DNA of 64,000 nucleotides from Physcomitrium patens (taxonomy: Eukaryota > Streptophyta > Bryopsida > Funariales > Funariaceae): NCBI RefSeq assembly GCF_000002425.4, contig NC_037260.1:16338563-16402562 (forward strand), in the 5' to 3' direction. The translations under genes and the position numbers were made by a program. Numbering within the stretch: the first letter of the stretch is position 1; the number at the start of each line of letters is the position of its first letter. Below are positions 49,768 through 60,460 of the stretch, one piece after another. The notes under the pieces were generated by a model. That model made no database searches. It saw nothing but the letters and a program-made list of their open reading frames with translations, and was not told the origin of the DNA.

Positions 49768-49947
49768 TTTGTTTTTTCTTGAGTAAGAGTGGATTACCCC
49801 TTTCTCTTGACAAGACATAAGCATATTAGAAGTTTGCGGATTACCCACTTCTAAACTGATATTGTTCTTAGTATCTTCTTTGTTATCAAGTCTTTCTTTT
49901 CTTTTGTCTTGAGCAATATCAAACAAATTTTTCTTCTTAGTGTCATT

Positions 49948-50952
49948 ATGGCAGAGCTTGTTGAAATGAAGAGCGCAATGGCACAAATGCAAGAGCAAAT
50001 GAAGGAGTTAATGCTTGCGATGCATCAACTCAATTCACCAACACAAGAAAGAACAAGAATAGCTGAAAGTGGAGATATAGAGATGATCGGAGCTGCTTCA
50101 ACATCTACAACAAATCACGTTCCTTCTCCAATTGTACAACACCCTATAAGCACTAGAGAACCAAGAATTGCCTTACCTGAGAAATTTGATGGTACGAGAT
50201 CAAAGTTTTGAGGGTTCATCAATCAAGTACAATTGGCAATTGAACTTCAACCGCAAAGCTATCCAACTCCAGGATCACAAGTCAGGTTTATTGGCACTCT
50301 ACTTTCTGGTTCTGCATTATCGTGGTTTTTGTCTTTTCTTGAACAACGAAATTCAATATTGGACAATTTGGAAGCATTTTTGGCGGAATTTCGATCTATG
50401 TATGGTGAACACGATGCAACTCGTGTTGCAACAAATAAGATCCGAATTCTGCGACAAGAAAATCGCTCAGTAACAGTATATGCTTCACAATTTCGACAAC
50501 TTGCAATTGACATCAAGTGGGATGATGCTGCACTCATCAGTCAATTTCTTTATGGATTGCAATACGAAGTAAAGAAATTGATGCTCAACTTACTTGATCC
50601 TCAAACTTTGAGTCAAGCAATCGATTTTGCGGTAAAATGTGATAATCGACTTTTCGAATTTCAATCCGAGAATCATTCATGGGAACCTCAACATTATTAC
50701 TCAATGGCAACATCAACATCTTTGCCAAACGTACATTCAGAAGTAGAAGACATGCAAATTGACGCGGTACGTTTTAAACCCCTAACTGAGCAAGAAAAGA
50801 TTCGTCGTCGTCAAGAAGGATTATGTTTATATTACGGAGAACCTAAGCACACTGCTCAACATTGTCCAAAGAAACGACTCAACTATAAAATGAGGGGTAC
50901 GACGGTCAAAGAAGACAACGTGTCGGAAAACGGATTTGTCCAGCTACAATAG
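49948..50952 (+). pseudogene. Element E gag with one in-frame TGA
   Basis: 335 codons including the TGA at 50209-50211. N-terminal coiled-coil-like stretch (MAELVEMKSAMAQMQEQMKELM), capsid region with GTLLSGSALSWF and EFRSMYGEHDATRVATNKI typical of chromovirus gag, then a zinc-knuckle-like CLYYGEPKHTAQHC, whose second Cys position is Tyr. The TGA falls where related elements have Arg (KF-R-GF), as a C-to-T change would give. The old copy has the same TGA and the same Tyr. Apart from the TGA the gag is open, and it ends at TAG 50950. Called a pseudogene because of the TGA, but readthrough is possible. Confidence 0.85.
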
Positions 50953-53900
50953 GGACCGTGCAGCTGGAACCTTGTACAATTCCTAATGAAGGTCCTATCC
51001 TCTCCTCCGAACCCTCTCCTTGTTTTATAATAGACTTATATTTAGGACCTAAGAATTACAAAGCCTCTGCTTTATTAGATTCGGGAGCCTCAGCATGTTT
51101 TTTAGATGAACAATTTGTTAAAAGTCGTAAAATATCTTTTATACAGAAACCTAAACCAGTACATGTAGAAGTCATAGATAGTCGTCCCTTGTCTTCTAGA
51201 GATGTCACCCATGAAACTCATCCTATAAAAGTAACAATAGATGGTCATGATAGTTACATAGCTTTTAACATAATTAAATCCCCGTCCAATCCAGTTATTT
51301 TAGGTTTATCTTGGCTAGAAAAATACAACCCTCGAATAGATTGGAATTCGCATAAACTTGACTTTTCCCAGAGCGTTATTAATAGTTCTACCAACCAAGT
51401 AAAAAATTATAAGTCTAGTATAGTAAAACCCGTACTGATAGGTGCAAAAATATTTATACACGCAGCAAAAGAAGGATCAACTTTTGCTATTTATGCTGCA
51501 CCTATTTCTGAAAACATAAAGACTTCAATTGGCATTCCAAGTCAATATCAGGAGTATCAAGACGTTTTTGAGAAAAAAAATGCAAATATTCTTCCTGAGC
51601 ATCGCCAATATGATTGTTCAATCGACCTCAAGGAAGGAACTCAGCCACCATTTGGACCAATTTACAGTTTATCGCAAGATGAGATGGCTGAACTCAAGAC
51701 ATATATTGACAAGAATTTAGCGAAGAATTTCATATGCCATTCAAAATCTCCAGCAGGAGCTCCAATTCTATTCGTAAAGAAAAAAGATGGATCTTTACGA
51801 ATGTGTGTTGATTATCGAGGACTCAACAAGATCACAATCAAGAATAGGTATCCATTACCTTTGATATCAGGACTCCTTGACCAGTTGAATCAAGCTAAGA
51901 TCTATACAAAAATAGATCTAAGAGGAGCATATAATCTAGTACGAATCAAAGAAGGAGATGAATGGAAGACTGCGTTTCGAACCAGGTATGGACATTTTGA
52001 ATATAATGTCATGCCCTTTGGACTCACGAATGCACCAGCTGCTTTTCAACATCTCATGAATGATGTATTTCGTGAATTCTTAGACAATTTTGTCGTCTGC
52101 TATCTAGACGATATCTTGATCTATTCTAAGAACGTCGAAGAACATGAAATACATGTTCGTCAAGTATTACAAAAACTTAGAGATGCAGGATTGTATGCCA
52201 AGATGGAAAAGTGTGTATTTCACACTACTCAAGTTGACTTTTTAGGATACATCATTTCAAATGATGGTCTCATGATGGATTCTAAGAAAGTCCAAACAAT
52301 CATGGATTAGAAGATTCCAAGGACAGTAAGAGATGTCCAATGTTTCTTGGGATTTGCCAATTACTATCGGATCTTCATCAAAGATTTCTCACGAGTTGCA
52401 GCTCCACTTACACGCTTGACTAGTAAAGATAAATTCCAATGGAATCAAGAAGCGGAAGCAGCATTTGAAGCCTTGAAGACATCGTTTGTCTCTGCACCAG
52501 TCTTATATCGTGTTGATTTTTCCAAGGCATTTTTTATGGAAACAGATGCATCAGATTTTGCCTTGGGTGCAGTTTTATCACAAATGGAAACAGATGACAA
52601 ACTTCATCCGATAGCTTTTCATTCAAGAAAATTCTCAGCAGCCGAGATCAATTATGAGATCCACGATAAAGAACTTCTTGCGATCGTGGATTCCTTTCAA
52701 GAATGGCGTCATTATCTAGAAGGTGCTTCTAGTCCAGTCACTGTGTATACAGATCACAAGAACCTCGAGTATTTCATGTCAGCACGCGTGTTGAATCGTC
52801 GTCAAGTTCGTTGGAGTATGTCTTTGTCAAGATTCGAGTTCATTATCACTTATCGGCCAAGAAAAAAACAAGGTTTGTCCGATGCCCTATCTAGACGTTC
52901 TTATTTTGCACCAAAAGAAAGAGATGCAGCTTTTGAGCAACAAAGAACGGTCCTCTTGAAACCGGAGCAATTTCATCTCCGAGCAATGAAATCAACATTG
53001 ACTGTTGATTCAACTTTTCTCAAGCAAATCCAGTCCAGTATGTCCTCAGACCCTCTTGTTTATGATATCGAGAATAATTCTTCCAAGTCTCATGATCCTT
53101 CTAAGTTCGAGTTCAAGAATAATCTATTATATTTTGAAGGACGCCTATATGTTCCAGAAGGAGAAGCACGTTTGAGTGTTCTTCAAGCACGTCATGACTT
53201 TCCAACAGCAGGGCACTTTGGATATAATAAGACTTTGGAACTCATATCAAGAGATTTTTGGTGGCCACAAATGTGGAAGTCAGTCAAAGACTTTGTACAA
53301 TCATGTGATATTTGTGCAAGATCAAAAATTCCTCGTCATCGACCTTACGGACTTCTTCAGCCATTACCTATACCAGAACAACCATGGTCTTCTGTTTCTA
53401 TGGATTTCATCACAGATCTTCCAAGCTCAAGATCTTATGATTCTATATATGTGATAGTAGATCGTTTCACCAAGATGGCACATTTTGTGCCTGTACAAAA
53501 TCTATCACAGGTGAAGAAACAGCTAAGCTTTTCATTAATAATATCTATCGCTATCATGGATTATCTAAAGATATCATATCGGATAGGGGAACTCAATTTG
53601 TGTCAAGATTTTGGAGGACCCTTTTCAAGATTTTAAAAGTGGACATAAAGCTATCTTCGGCTTTCCATCCTCAAACTGATGGACAAACAGAGTGCGTAAA
53701 TCAAGTCTTGGAGCAATATTTAAGGTGTACTATCAACTACCAACAAGATGATTGGACAACTCTTTTGCCATTGGTAGAGTTTGCTTATAATAATACGGTA
53801 CATTCTTCCACGCAACAAACACCTTTCTTTGCCAATTATGGCTATCATCCATGACTTGATACTTTTGATTTTTCAAAAGTTGATAATCCTGCAGCAGAAG

Positions 53901-54445
53901 ATATGGCAAATCGGTTGTCAAAGTTACATGCAATAATGAAGACGCAATTGAAGGAAGCTCAAGAACGACAAAAGATAAACGCAGATGTATATCGTAAAGA
54001 GCAACCACAAATCAACGTGGGTGATAAGGTATGGCTACTTCGTTACAATATCAAGACTACTCGACCTTGTGACAAGTTGGACTATCGTAGGCTTGGCCCC
54101 TTTTCTGTTTCTGAACAGATCAACCCAGTTGCATATCGGTTACATCTACCGGAGTCAATGAAGATCCATCCTGTATTCCACGTGTCTCTTCTTGAACCAT
54201 ATAAGACAATGGATATACAAGGAAGAAGACAAATGCCACCGCCTCCTATAGAAGTAGATAATAATGAAGAATTTGAGGTAGAAGAGATATTAGACTCAAG
54301 GCGGCGCCGAAATAAGCTGGAATATCTTGTTCATTGGCGCGGATATGATATTAGTGAATGCACATGGGAGCCATCCAGGAATCTAGGAAATGCATCAGCT
54401 AAAGTCAAAGTTTTTCATCAGCGACATCCATCAAAACCAAGATAA
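50889..54445 (+). pseudogene. Element E pol (PR-RT-RH-INT-chromodomain)
   Basis: Pol lies in the -1 frame relative to gag and overlaps its end. Protease: ALLDSGASACFLDEQFV at about 51070. RT: PAGAPILFVKKKDGSLRMCVDYRGLN and YLDDILIYS (about 52105). RNase H: FMETDASDFALGAVLSQ. Integrase: H-H-C-C finger (GHFGYNKT..CDICARSK), core SMDFITD, ISDRG, HPQTDGQTE. GPF module, and a chromodomain at about 54265-54440 (EVEEILDSRRR..YLVHWRGYDISECTWEP) that would bind methylated histone H3. Lesions: TAG at 52308 (from Trp, IMD-W-KIPRT), a 1-nt loss near 53508 in the integrase core, and TGA at 53852 (from Arg). All catalytic residues are kept. Confidence 0.92.
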
Positions 54446-54539
54446 AAATCTCTCTTATAAAAGAGATAAGATTGAGGCAAGATAACATTCAATTTCCTAT
54501 CCTTGTTTGTAACTTCTTTGTATTTGTGACGCTAATTAG

Positions 54540-54962
54540 ATGGAGAGCCAACAACCAGCGGATTCAACTCAAGAACCTTCATTTGCTGACCTGCCGGACG
54601 AGACATTACGATTGTCACAACCTTCAAGACGACGCAATCGAGATGAAGATCTTCAAGAACAACATGTTCTTCCTCGAACAGATGGTGAGATACAACGCGT
54701 TTGGTATCACGATTTGGGAAGGGACTTTCGATGTTTGGTGATTTTACTAGAGGTAGGAACAACTCCTGATGGTATTCCGAATATTCTATTCGAAGGAAGT
54801 TATGAAGGCCTCAATAATGATCAAATAACTGGGTGGTCTTCCCGCCCTGGTATGGGACACTACCGATGGTTGAGAGGCCCTATCAATCATCTTCGAAGAG
54901 AACAGAGATCAGAGTATGTGGTGAATACAATTCATCGCATCATAGATTTCCTCAACATATGA
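54540..54962 (+). CDS. Extra intact ORF between pol and the 3' LTR of element E
   Basis: ATG at 54540, 94 nt after the pol stop; 140 codons, uninterrupted, in the sense direction. The N-terminal half is polar and rich in Gln, Glu and Arg (SRRRNRDEDLQEQ); the C-terminal half has more order (RCLVILLEVGTTPDG, WSSRPGMGHYRWLRGPINHL). No signal peptide, membrane segment, zinc finger or envelope-like motif was seen. I do not recognise a family. Expression would need reinitiation or a spliced subgenomic RNA. It could be a captured host fragment, an antisense-independent accessory protein, or chance. Confidence 0.6.
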   Translation: MESQQPADSTQEPSFADLPDETLRLSQPSRRRNRDEDLQEQHVLPRTDGEIQRVWYHDLGRDFRCLVILLEVGTTPDGIPNILFEGSYEGLNNDQITGWSSRPGMGHYRWLRGPINHLRREQRSEYVVNTIHRIIDFLNI

Positions 54963-54990
54963 TGACCGCTCCTCATGGAACTCGTCTCTA

Positions 54991-55000
54991 GAAGGGGGGG
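54991..55000 (+). promoter_or_regulatory. Polypurine tract of element E
   Basis: AGAAGGGGGG-type purine run, 3-4 nt before the 3' LTR. Confidence 0.85.
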
Positions 55001-55003
55001 TAA

Positions 55004-55564
55004 TGTCACGGCCATAATCATATAAGCTAATAATTACATATAGAAATAGGTAGAAGTAAGTAAAAATAAATAAAAGTAAGTTAGTTCTATAATATTTAAT
55101 ATAGAAGCTTCCTAGAAACTTCCTAGACGCTACTTTGACTTCATAGGTGTCTTTAATTGACTTTTTGGATTAGAAACGTGGTCAACAAGTTGGCCATGTG
55201 CCACACATGTTGTTAGCTTGAAGATCAAGCTAACTATGTGGCCCACACGTAGAAAAACTTGCCTTGTAAGTCAAGGCATGTGTCCTACAAAGTCAACACA
55301 TATTGGAGGTCCTATAGAACGTCGCCACGTAGTCCCTAGTTAGATAGTATATATAGAGACAAGAGTGAAGGCTTCTTCACTCTTGTCAACTCCTTTCTTG
55401 CTTCTAGTCTAGTTTCAAGGGTCTCTAGTTTTCTTGTCTTTTGGCAGTAGCCATTCTAGTTTCTCTTTTCAATATACATACTTATTATTCATATTTTGTT
55501 ACTTTTCTTTGAGTGAAGGTTTACTTGTCTGAACTGTTTTTTCATTGAGTTCTTGTCCTTGACA
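55004..55564 (+). repeat. 3' LTR of element E
   Basis: 561 bp, same ends as the 5' LTR. Differences are mostly transitions. Confidence 0.95.
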
Positions 55565-55660
55565 TATACTCTCTTTGCGATCTTTAACCTGTTGCTCTTA
55601 TTGTTGCATGAATAAGGTCAAAGCTTGAAATATGCTTGTGGAGTTAGGATCAAAATACAT
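55565..55660 (-). pseudogene. Element C gag, N-terminal part before the E insertion
   Basis: Starts at ATG 55660 on the reverse strand and reads MYFDPNSTSIFQALTLFMQQ, then a TAA; it aligns with the N-terminus of element A gag (MHMDPSIASMFQAF). The reverse-strand sequence continues across element E at 49174 into the rest of gag. Confidence 0.78.
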
Positions 55661-55797
55661 ACCTTGTCTTCTAAATGAAATTCTTCTTCCAACTCCACTT
55701 GAAGCACTATCCAAATTGCCTCCTTTCATTCTCCTTTAATTCCTTCTCCAAAATTTAAATAAAAAAAATAATAATAAATTCCTTCCACCTCAAGCGT

Positions 55798-55815
55798 TTC
55801 ACGTCGAATTCACCA
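55798..55815 (-). promoter_or_regulatory. Primer binding site of element C
   Basis: Reverse strand TGGTGAATTCGACGTGAA, 4 nt after the 5' LTR, the same spacing as in element A. Confidence 0.7.
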
Positions 55816-55819
55816 AATA

Positions 55820-57669
55820 TGTCATAATGTGTGAAGTCTTGCTTGAGAATGCTCCGGATACCTGGCTATAGAAGGAAGAATAGAAATTGCGATAACAAAA
55901 TAGAATATTAACAATGCTCTAATTAGACTATAATAATGGTAAACAAATGTAATCAAATTCAAAACAAGTCAAAGAAATTTCAAACAAACAATAAAATTCT
56001 TAAAGAAATTTTAGAATGATCAAAAGTTTTACTCAAATATATGTCAATTCAACCTTAATTTAATTCTAGTTAAAACCCTATTGAATTTCACTCAACTTTA
56101 GACCAAACCTAATTAAATCTTAAACCCTAATAATTCCTAAATCCTAAGTCAAATCCTAAAAAAATCTTAAATTAAACCCTATTCCAAACCCTAAATCCTA
56201 AACCAAACCCTAAATCAAACCCTAAACCAAACCCTTATCCAACCCTAAATTCTAAACCAAACCTTAAATCAAATCCTAACCAAACCCTAAATCAAATCCT
56301 AACCAAACCCTAAATCAAACCCTAACTAAATCCTAAACCCTAATCCAAACCCTAATCCAAATCCTAATCCAATCCTAAACTCTAATCCAAATCCTAAATC
56401 AAATCCTAACTCTAATCCAAATCTTAAATCCTAAACCAAACCTTAAATCAAATCCTAATCAAATCCTAATCCAAATCCTAATCCAAACCCTAAATCAAAC
56501 CCTAACCAAATTCTAAATCCTAATCCAAATCCTAATCCAAACCCTAGCCAAACCCTAATCCAAACCCTAATCCAAACCCTAAACCGAATCGTAGCCAAAT
56601 CCTAATCCAAATCCTAGTAATTCCTATGATAGATTTAAACCTTCAATATGTAGTAAATAAACCGTTGATGTCAATTCAAAATTTATAAACTTCTTAAAAA
56701 TCAAATTCAAAACAAGCAAAAATTTTTTGAAAAGAATCGGAGTTACCAAATTGACGAAAAGTTCAAAAATGTGTTTGGGTGTTAGCCGGCCTCCTTCTCC
56801 AATCTTGTTGCCAACCTTCCAGAGCCAATTTCTCTTCTTTGCGTCGTTCGATTGGTTTCAAATTTTTCATGGACATAAGAAAACAAGTCTAATATCCTCT
56901 TACAGAAGTTTTATTCCAATCCAACTAGTAGATTGCATGAAAACTTAAAAACCCTCACTGGACCTAAAATTCTACTTTCAGAGACCTTGACTCACTTAAA
57001 TCTCAATATCTCTCAGTTCAACCGTTAGATCAAGCTCAAATTCACAACATGTATTCAACACAACTATAACCATGAATCCAAAAACATTCACCTGTAGATA
57101 TGCAACAAAACTCTCGAAATCACTCAAAACAAAAACCCTATTTTATTTCATAAAACCCAAGTCATCCGAAAAAAACTCAACTTTGCAAAGCTCTTACAAA
57201 TTCATATCAACTCCAAATCACCCAAAATCAATGCCCATAGAAACCCTATCCAACCTTCTCTCCAACTCCACTCTTCAATCTGCCAAAGAGTTCCGGAGTT
57301 GTCGTCGAGACTCGGTTTTGTGCCTCAAGGTCTGATTTCGACCCTAGTTCATAATCGGCCCTTTCCGGGTATCAATATCTAGTTTTTCTAAGTAATTTTT
57401 TTTTTTTCTAGAATTTACTCTTAACTTTCTTCTAAAGATTTCTATATCATTTATTTTCCCAATCTACTTTTATTTGCCTTACTTATGGTACTACAAAGTA
57501 AGTAGAAGTCACCTTTCTAAAAGGCAGCATTGATACCTTTTAATTTTTCTACCCCTTTGGCTATTAACTATATTTCTAAGATAATTTGTTCTAATACTTT
57601 GAATTAAGATCTCTTAAATTATAATAATCTCCACACTCTTTCACCTATTAATTGTGTTACATCACGACA
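55820..57669 (-). repeat. 5' LTR of element C (right copy)
   Basis: About 1850 bp on the + strand from TGTCATAATGTG to ATCACGACA. The array in it has one more unit of about 23 nt than the left copy, which accounts for much of the length difference. Confidence 0.9.
56114..56615. repeat. Telomere-like (CCCTAAA-type) degenerate array, right LTR of C
   Basis: Same array as at 41870-42350 with an extra CAAATCCTAACCAAACCCTAA-type unit near 56280. Transcribed as the G-rich strand when read from the LTR promoter of C. Confidence 0.9.
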
Positions 57670-59520
57670 CCGTTAACTGAAAGAGAAGAAGGCGTAGAAG
57701 AATTTGGTATTCCATTGGATATTTTTCCAGTAGAGGGTACTGCTGAAACGAGTAATAGTGGCTCTTCAGATTGGCACAAATTGGTCGCCAATAAAGATAA
57801 CTATATCATATTTCAAAATTTGATGTTTTTACTTACAATTCAACCAATTAAATTAATTACAAAAAATAACAGTAAATCGAGGAGCACTGAGAGCTCGGAA
57901 ATTAGAATAAGGAAAAGCAGAGATTATTTTAAAATGGAGTTTAGCGGAACAAGAAATTCAATGGCATCAGGAGGACTAGCCATTTCGATTGCAGTACAAA
58001 TGGGTGTAGTAGGTGATCGTGCGACTAGTGTCATGCCACTACCTACTTTTCGGGGATTTTTGGATGCAGATCTCGATCAACATTTGTCTCAATTGTTTAC
58101 ACCATGTATAGCTAATAATGGCAAAACTGAAGATATTTGGTTGCGATGGCTGCCAACGACCTTAAAAGATAGGACATTTGAATGGTACAACTGCCAACCA
58201 GTGGGTCAATTTCTAAATTGGAAAGTATTAAAGAATATATTTTTATCTCATTTTCAATCAATTGGTTTTGAGGACCACCTTTGAGAGAGGTTAATGAATA
58301 GCAAAATGATTCTAAGGGAGGCGGTGGAATCGTATTATGGCCGAGTGGCTGATATACTTAGTAAGTGGCTGAATCACCAAATGTTGAAGGTATTTATCTT
58401 ATCCATATTAATCAATGGTTTGGATCCACTAGAGCTAAAAATGTTTGTAAAAGAAGCTCAAACCATTATAGTGGCTGCGTCCCTTAATAGAACCAAGATT
58501 TGGGAGGAAGGCCATTATAATCAGTTTTTAACTGTGGGAGCCACGATGATTCCAGTTCAAGGTAGATATCAAAATCTGACTTGGAACGAATCAGTGGATA
58601 ATTATTCACGAATGTTAGAAATAGGGGCCAATTCCAATACCAATATTCAAGGGCCAGTTAATGTCACCCCATTGTAAGCTATACCACTGAACGTGACAAC
58701 AGCGTATGCTCCATATTTTTCGTATCAATAACAAGTATTAACTACAGCAGAGATACCAATATTGTCAGCCCTAAAAGATTCCAATAAAACCTTGTTATTG
58801 AATTTGACAAAAAAAATGGAAAAAATGGCTGACAATATGACCAAAGATAAGGAGAAAAGGTAAAAGCCTACTAATACTAGGATCAATATATGGTGCAGTA
58901 ATTGTAAGGGCTACAGTCATTCTCTAACAGAATGTCCCTCACCCTCACAAATAATGGATCAATGTACATTTTTCGGAGGAAAGTACCTAATAGCAAATTG
59001 TTGAAATTGGCAAAGACAACAAAAATAATTTAGTAATTAGACTATGATTCCACCAATCCAGTGGGACATCAATCAAGTACAAATAAAAAATACGTTTGGA
59101 TGGAATGGAAATCGATTTAATCGATAAAATTAAGCATTCAATAACTTTCAAAGTTCTAATTTTAATCAGGGGTCTGCATCGAATCCCCAAAACTACGGTA
59201 AGGAGCAGTAGAGGTATCAACAATATGCTCCACCAACATTATCAAACCAAGTTCTCTCAGTATCAATGGGACAACCAAGATCATTTTCTAATCCTACATG
59301 GAACAAGTCTAGGAGGTATATACTGGTGGAGGCACCCAATATTTCTAATAGAGGTGCAAGAAGACCACTTCGTTGTTTCCATTGCAGACAGATTGGTTAT
59401 TATGCCAATGAATGTCCTAATCCCAGAGCCAGTGACAATTATGTGCTAGTTTGTGGGAATTGTAAGTAGTCGGGGTATACGTATCAACAATGTAATGCTC
59501 CGTTCAATTTCAATAATTAG
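57670..59520 (+). pseudogene. Element D gag, main part
   Basis: Continues the frame from 41567. The capsid region (DADLDQHLSQLFTPC, DIWLRWLPTTLKDRTFEWYN, then VESYYGRVADILSKW) is broken by TGA at 58282. Four zinc-knuckle-like sites follow: CSNCKGYSHSLTEC near 58897 is complete; the others at about 58965, 59372 and 59450 have His-to-Tyr changes or stops, for example CFHCRQIGYYANEC. In the second half the frame shifts repeatedly. The Tyr for His changes fit C-to-T decay. Confidence 0.8.
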
Positions 59521-60460
59521 GATGAACAGATCTAAATCCAAGGAAAAATTAAAGAGATAAATAGAGGTCATCAAGATTCTCTGGTAAATCGGATAAAATG
59601 TGTCCAAGCCGTTCTTACCTGGAGTCAACAAAAGAGAAAAGGACCAATTCAACATTTGGATAATCCCGATGCGAAAGATCAATTTGACCCAATTAGGAGA
59701 CTATCCAATCCAGGTCCTATTATGAGCTTCGTACCCAGTATGAGACCTGACTCGGTGGTACAACCCAATGAGGTCCTAATTACGGAGGCTTCGGTTCTGT
59801 TCCAAGCAGTTCCAATCTCTACGCTATTTTGAGAAACATCCTATCCATTGAAAGATCCTCTCGGAGGCAAGAATTCTAAAGAAGCCTCGGCTGCTGTCCT
59901 AATTCTGAGTCTAGGGCGGAAGAATATCTTACCTCACGGAGTTAAACTCAAACCAATGAAAAAAAAGAGGGCATTGGAAATTATCATAAATATAGAATCC
60001 TAAGATATTTTGAAGGATCTGGATGCTATTCGGCCTTCTATTTCTATGAAGCAACTTCTAGCGGTCGCACCTGAGTATCGTTCTACATTGAATTCATCGT
60101 TAATACGGCATAGGCATCGTAATAAAGAAGTTTGTGAAGTCAATTTGAACCCTGACCCAAGTGCACCAACCATCGATGTTTTGATTGATGGTATTATAAT
60201 CTCGAGTGTTCAGGTGGATGGTGGTTCCAGCATCAATTTAATGAATGCTGATACAATGGATGCTTTAGATTTGGAACACTTAGTATCTACGACATTGATA
60301 TTACGGATGGCAGATCATAGCCGGGTTAAACCAATGGATATCTTACGGAGTTTTCAAACTATGATTGCCGATATTGCATATGAAATCGACTATATCATTT
60401 TTTGGTTACAACGTTTGATTTTATCATATCCAATTTTATTAGGACGACCTTAGCTTTATC
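59521..60460 (+). pseudogene. Element D gag-pol junction and aspartic protease
   Basis: The first part (59640-59930) is similar to a portion of the element A LTR. The protease follows at 60140-60450: IDVLIDGIIISSVQVDGGSSINLMNADTMDAL, with VDGGSS at the active site, and LSYPILLGRP as the flap-distal hydrophobic segment. Stops at 59828 and 60001 break continuity. It would process the D polyprotein. Confidence 0.8.

Larger units (their letters stand above)
49175..55564 (+). mobile_element. Element E: young chromodomain Ty3/gypsy retrotransposon
   Basis: 6390 bp. Order: 5' LTR, leader, gag, protease, RT, RNase H, integrase, chromodomain, extra ORF, PPT, 3' LTR. The two 561-bp LTRs differ at about 11 positions. 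The flanks are CATAC (49170-49174) and TATAC (55565-55569), a 5-bp target duplication with one change. It sits in the gag of element C. There are few lesions: TGA in gag (50209), TAG in pol (52308), a 1-nt loss near 53508 and TGA at 53852. The chromodomain places it among chromoviruses; I do not assign the sub-lineage. Confidence 0.93.
41568..57669 (-). mobile_element. Element C: Ty3/gypsy on the reverse strand, containing element E
   Basis: On the reverse strand: 5' LTR 57669-55820, PBS 55815-55798, gag from ATG 55660 (split by E between 55565 and 49174), protease, RT, RNase H, integrase down to 43452, PPT at 43405-43416, 3' LTR 43402-41568. Without E it is about 9.7 kb. The coding part is a close relative of element A, but the LTRs are unrelated to those of A apart from the terminal inverted repeat. 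The flanks share CCGT. The LTRs are very similar to each other (differences amount to a few percent or less), so the insertion is young. Confidence 0.88.

Noticed and set aside
50209-50211. Selenocysteine or organelle-style RNA editing as an explanation of the gag UGA
   Set aside because: Land plants lack Sec insertion, and U-to-C editing is known from organelle and not nuclear transcripts. Deamination or readthrough is preferred.
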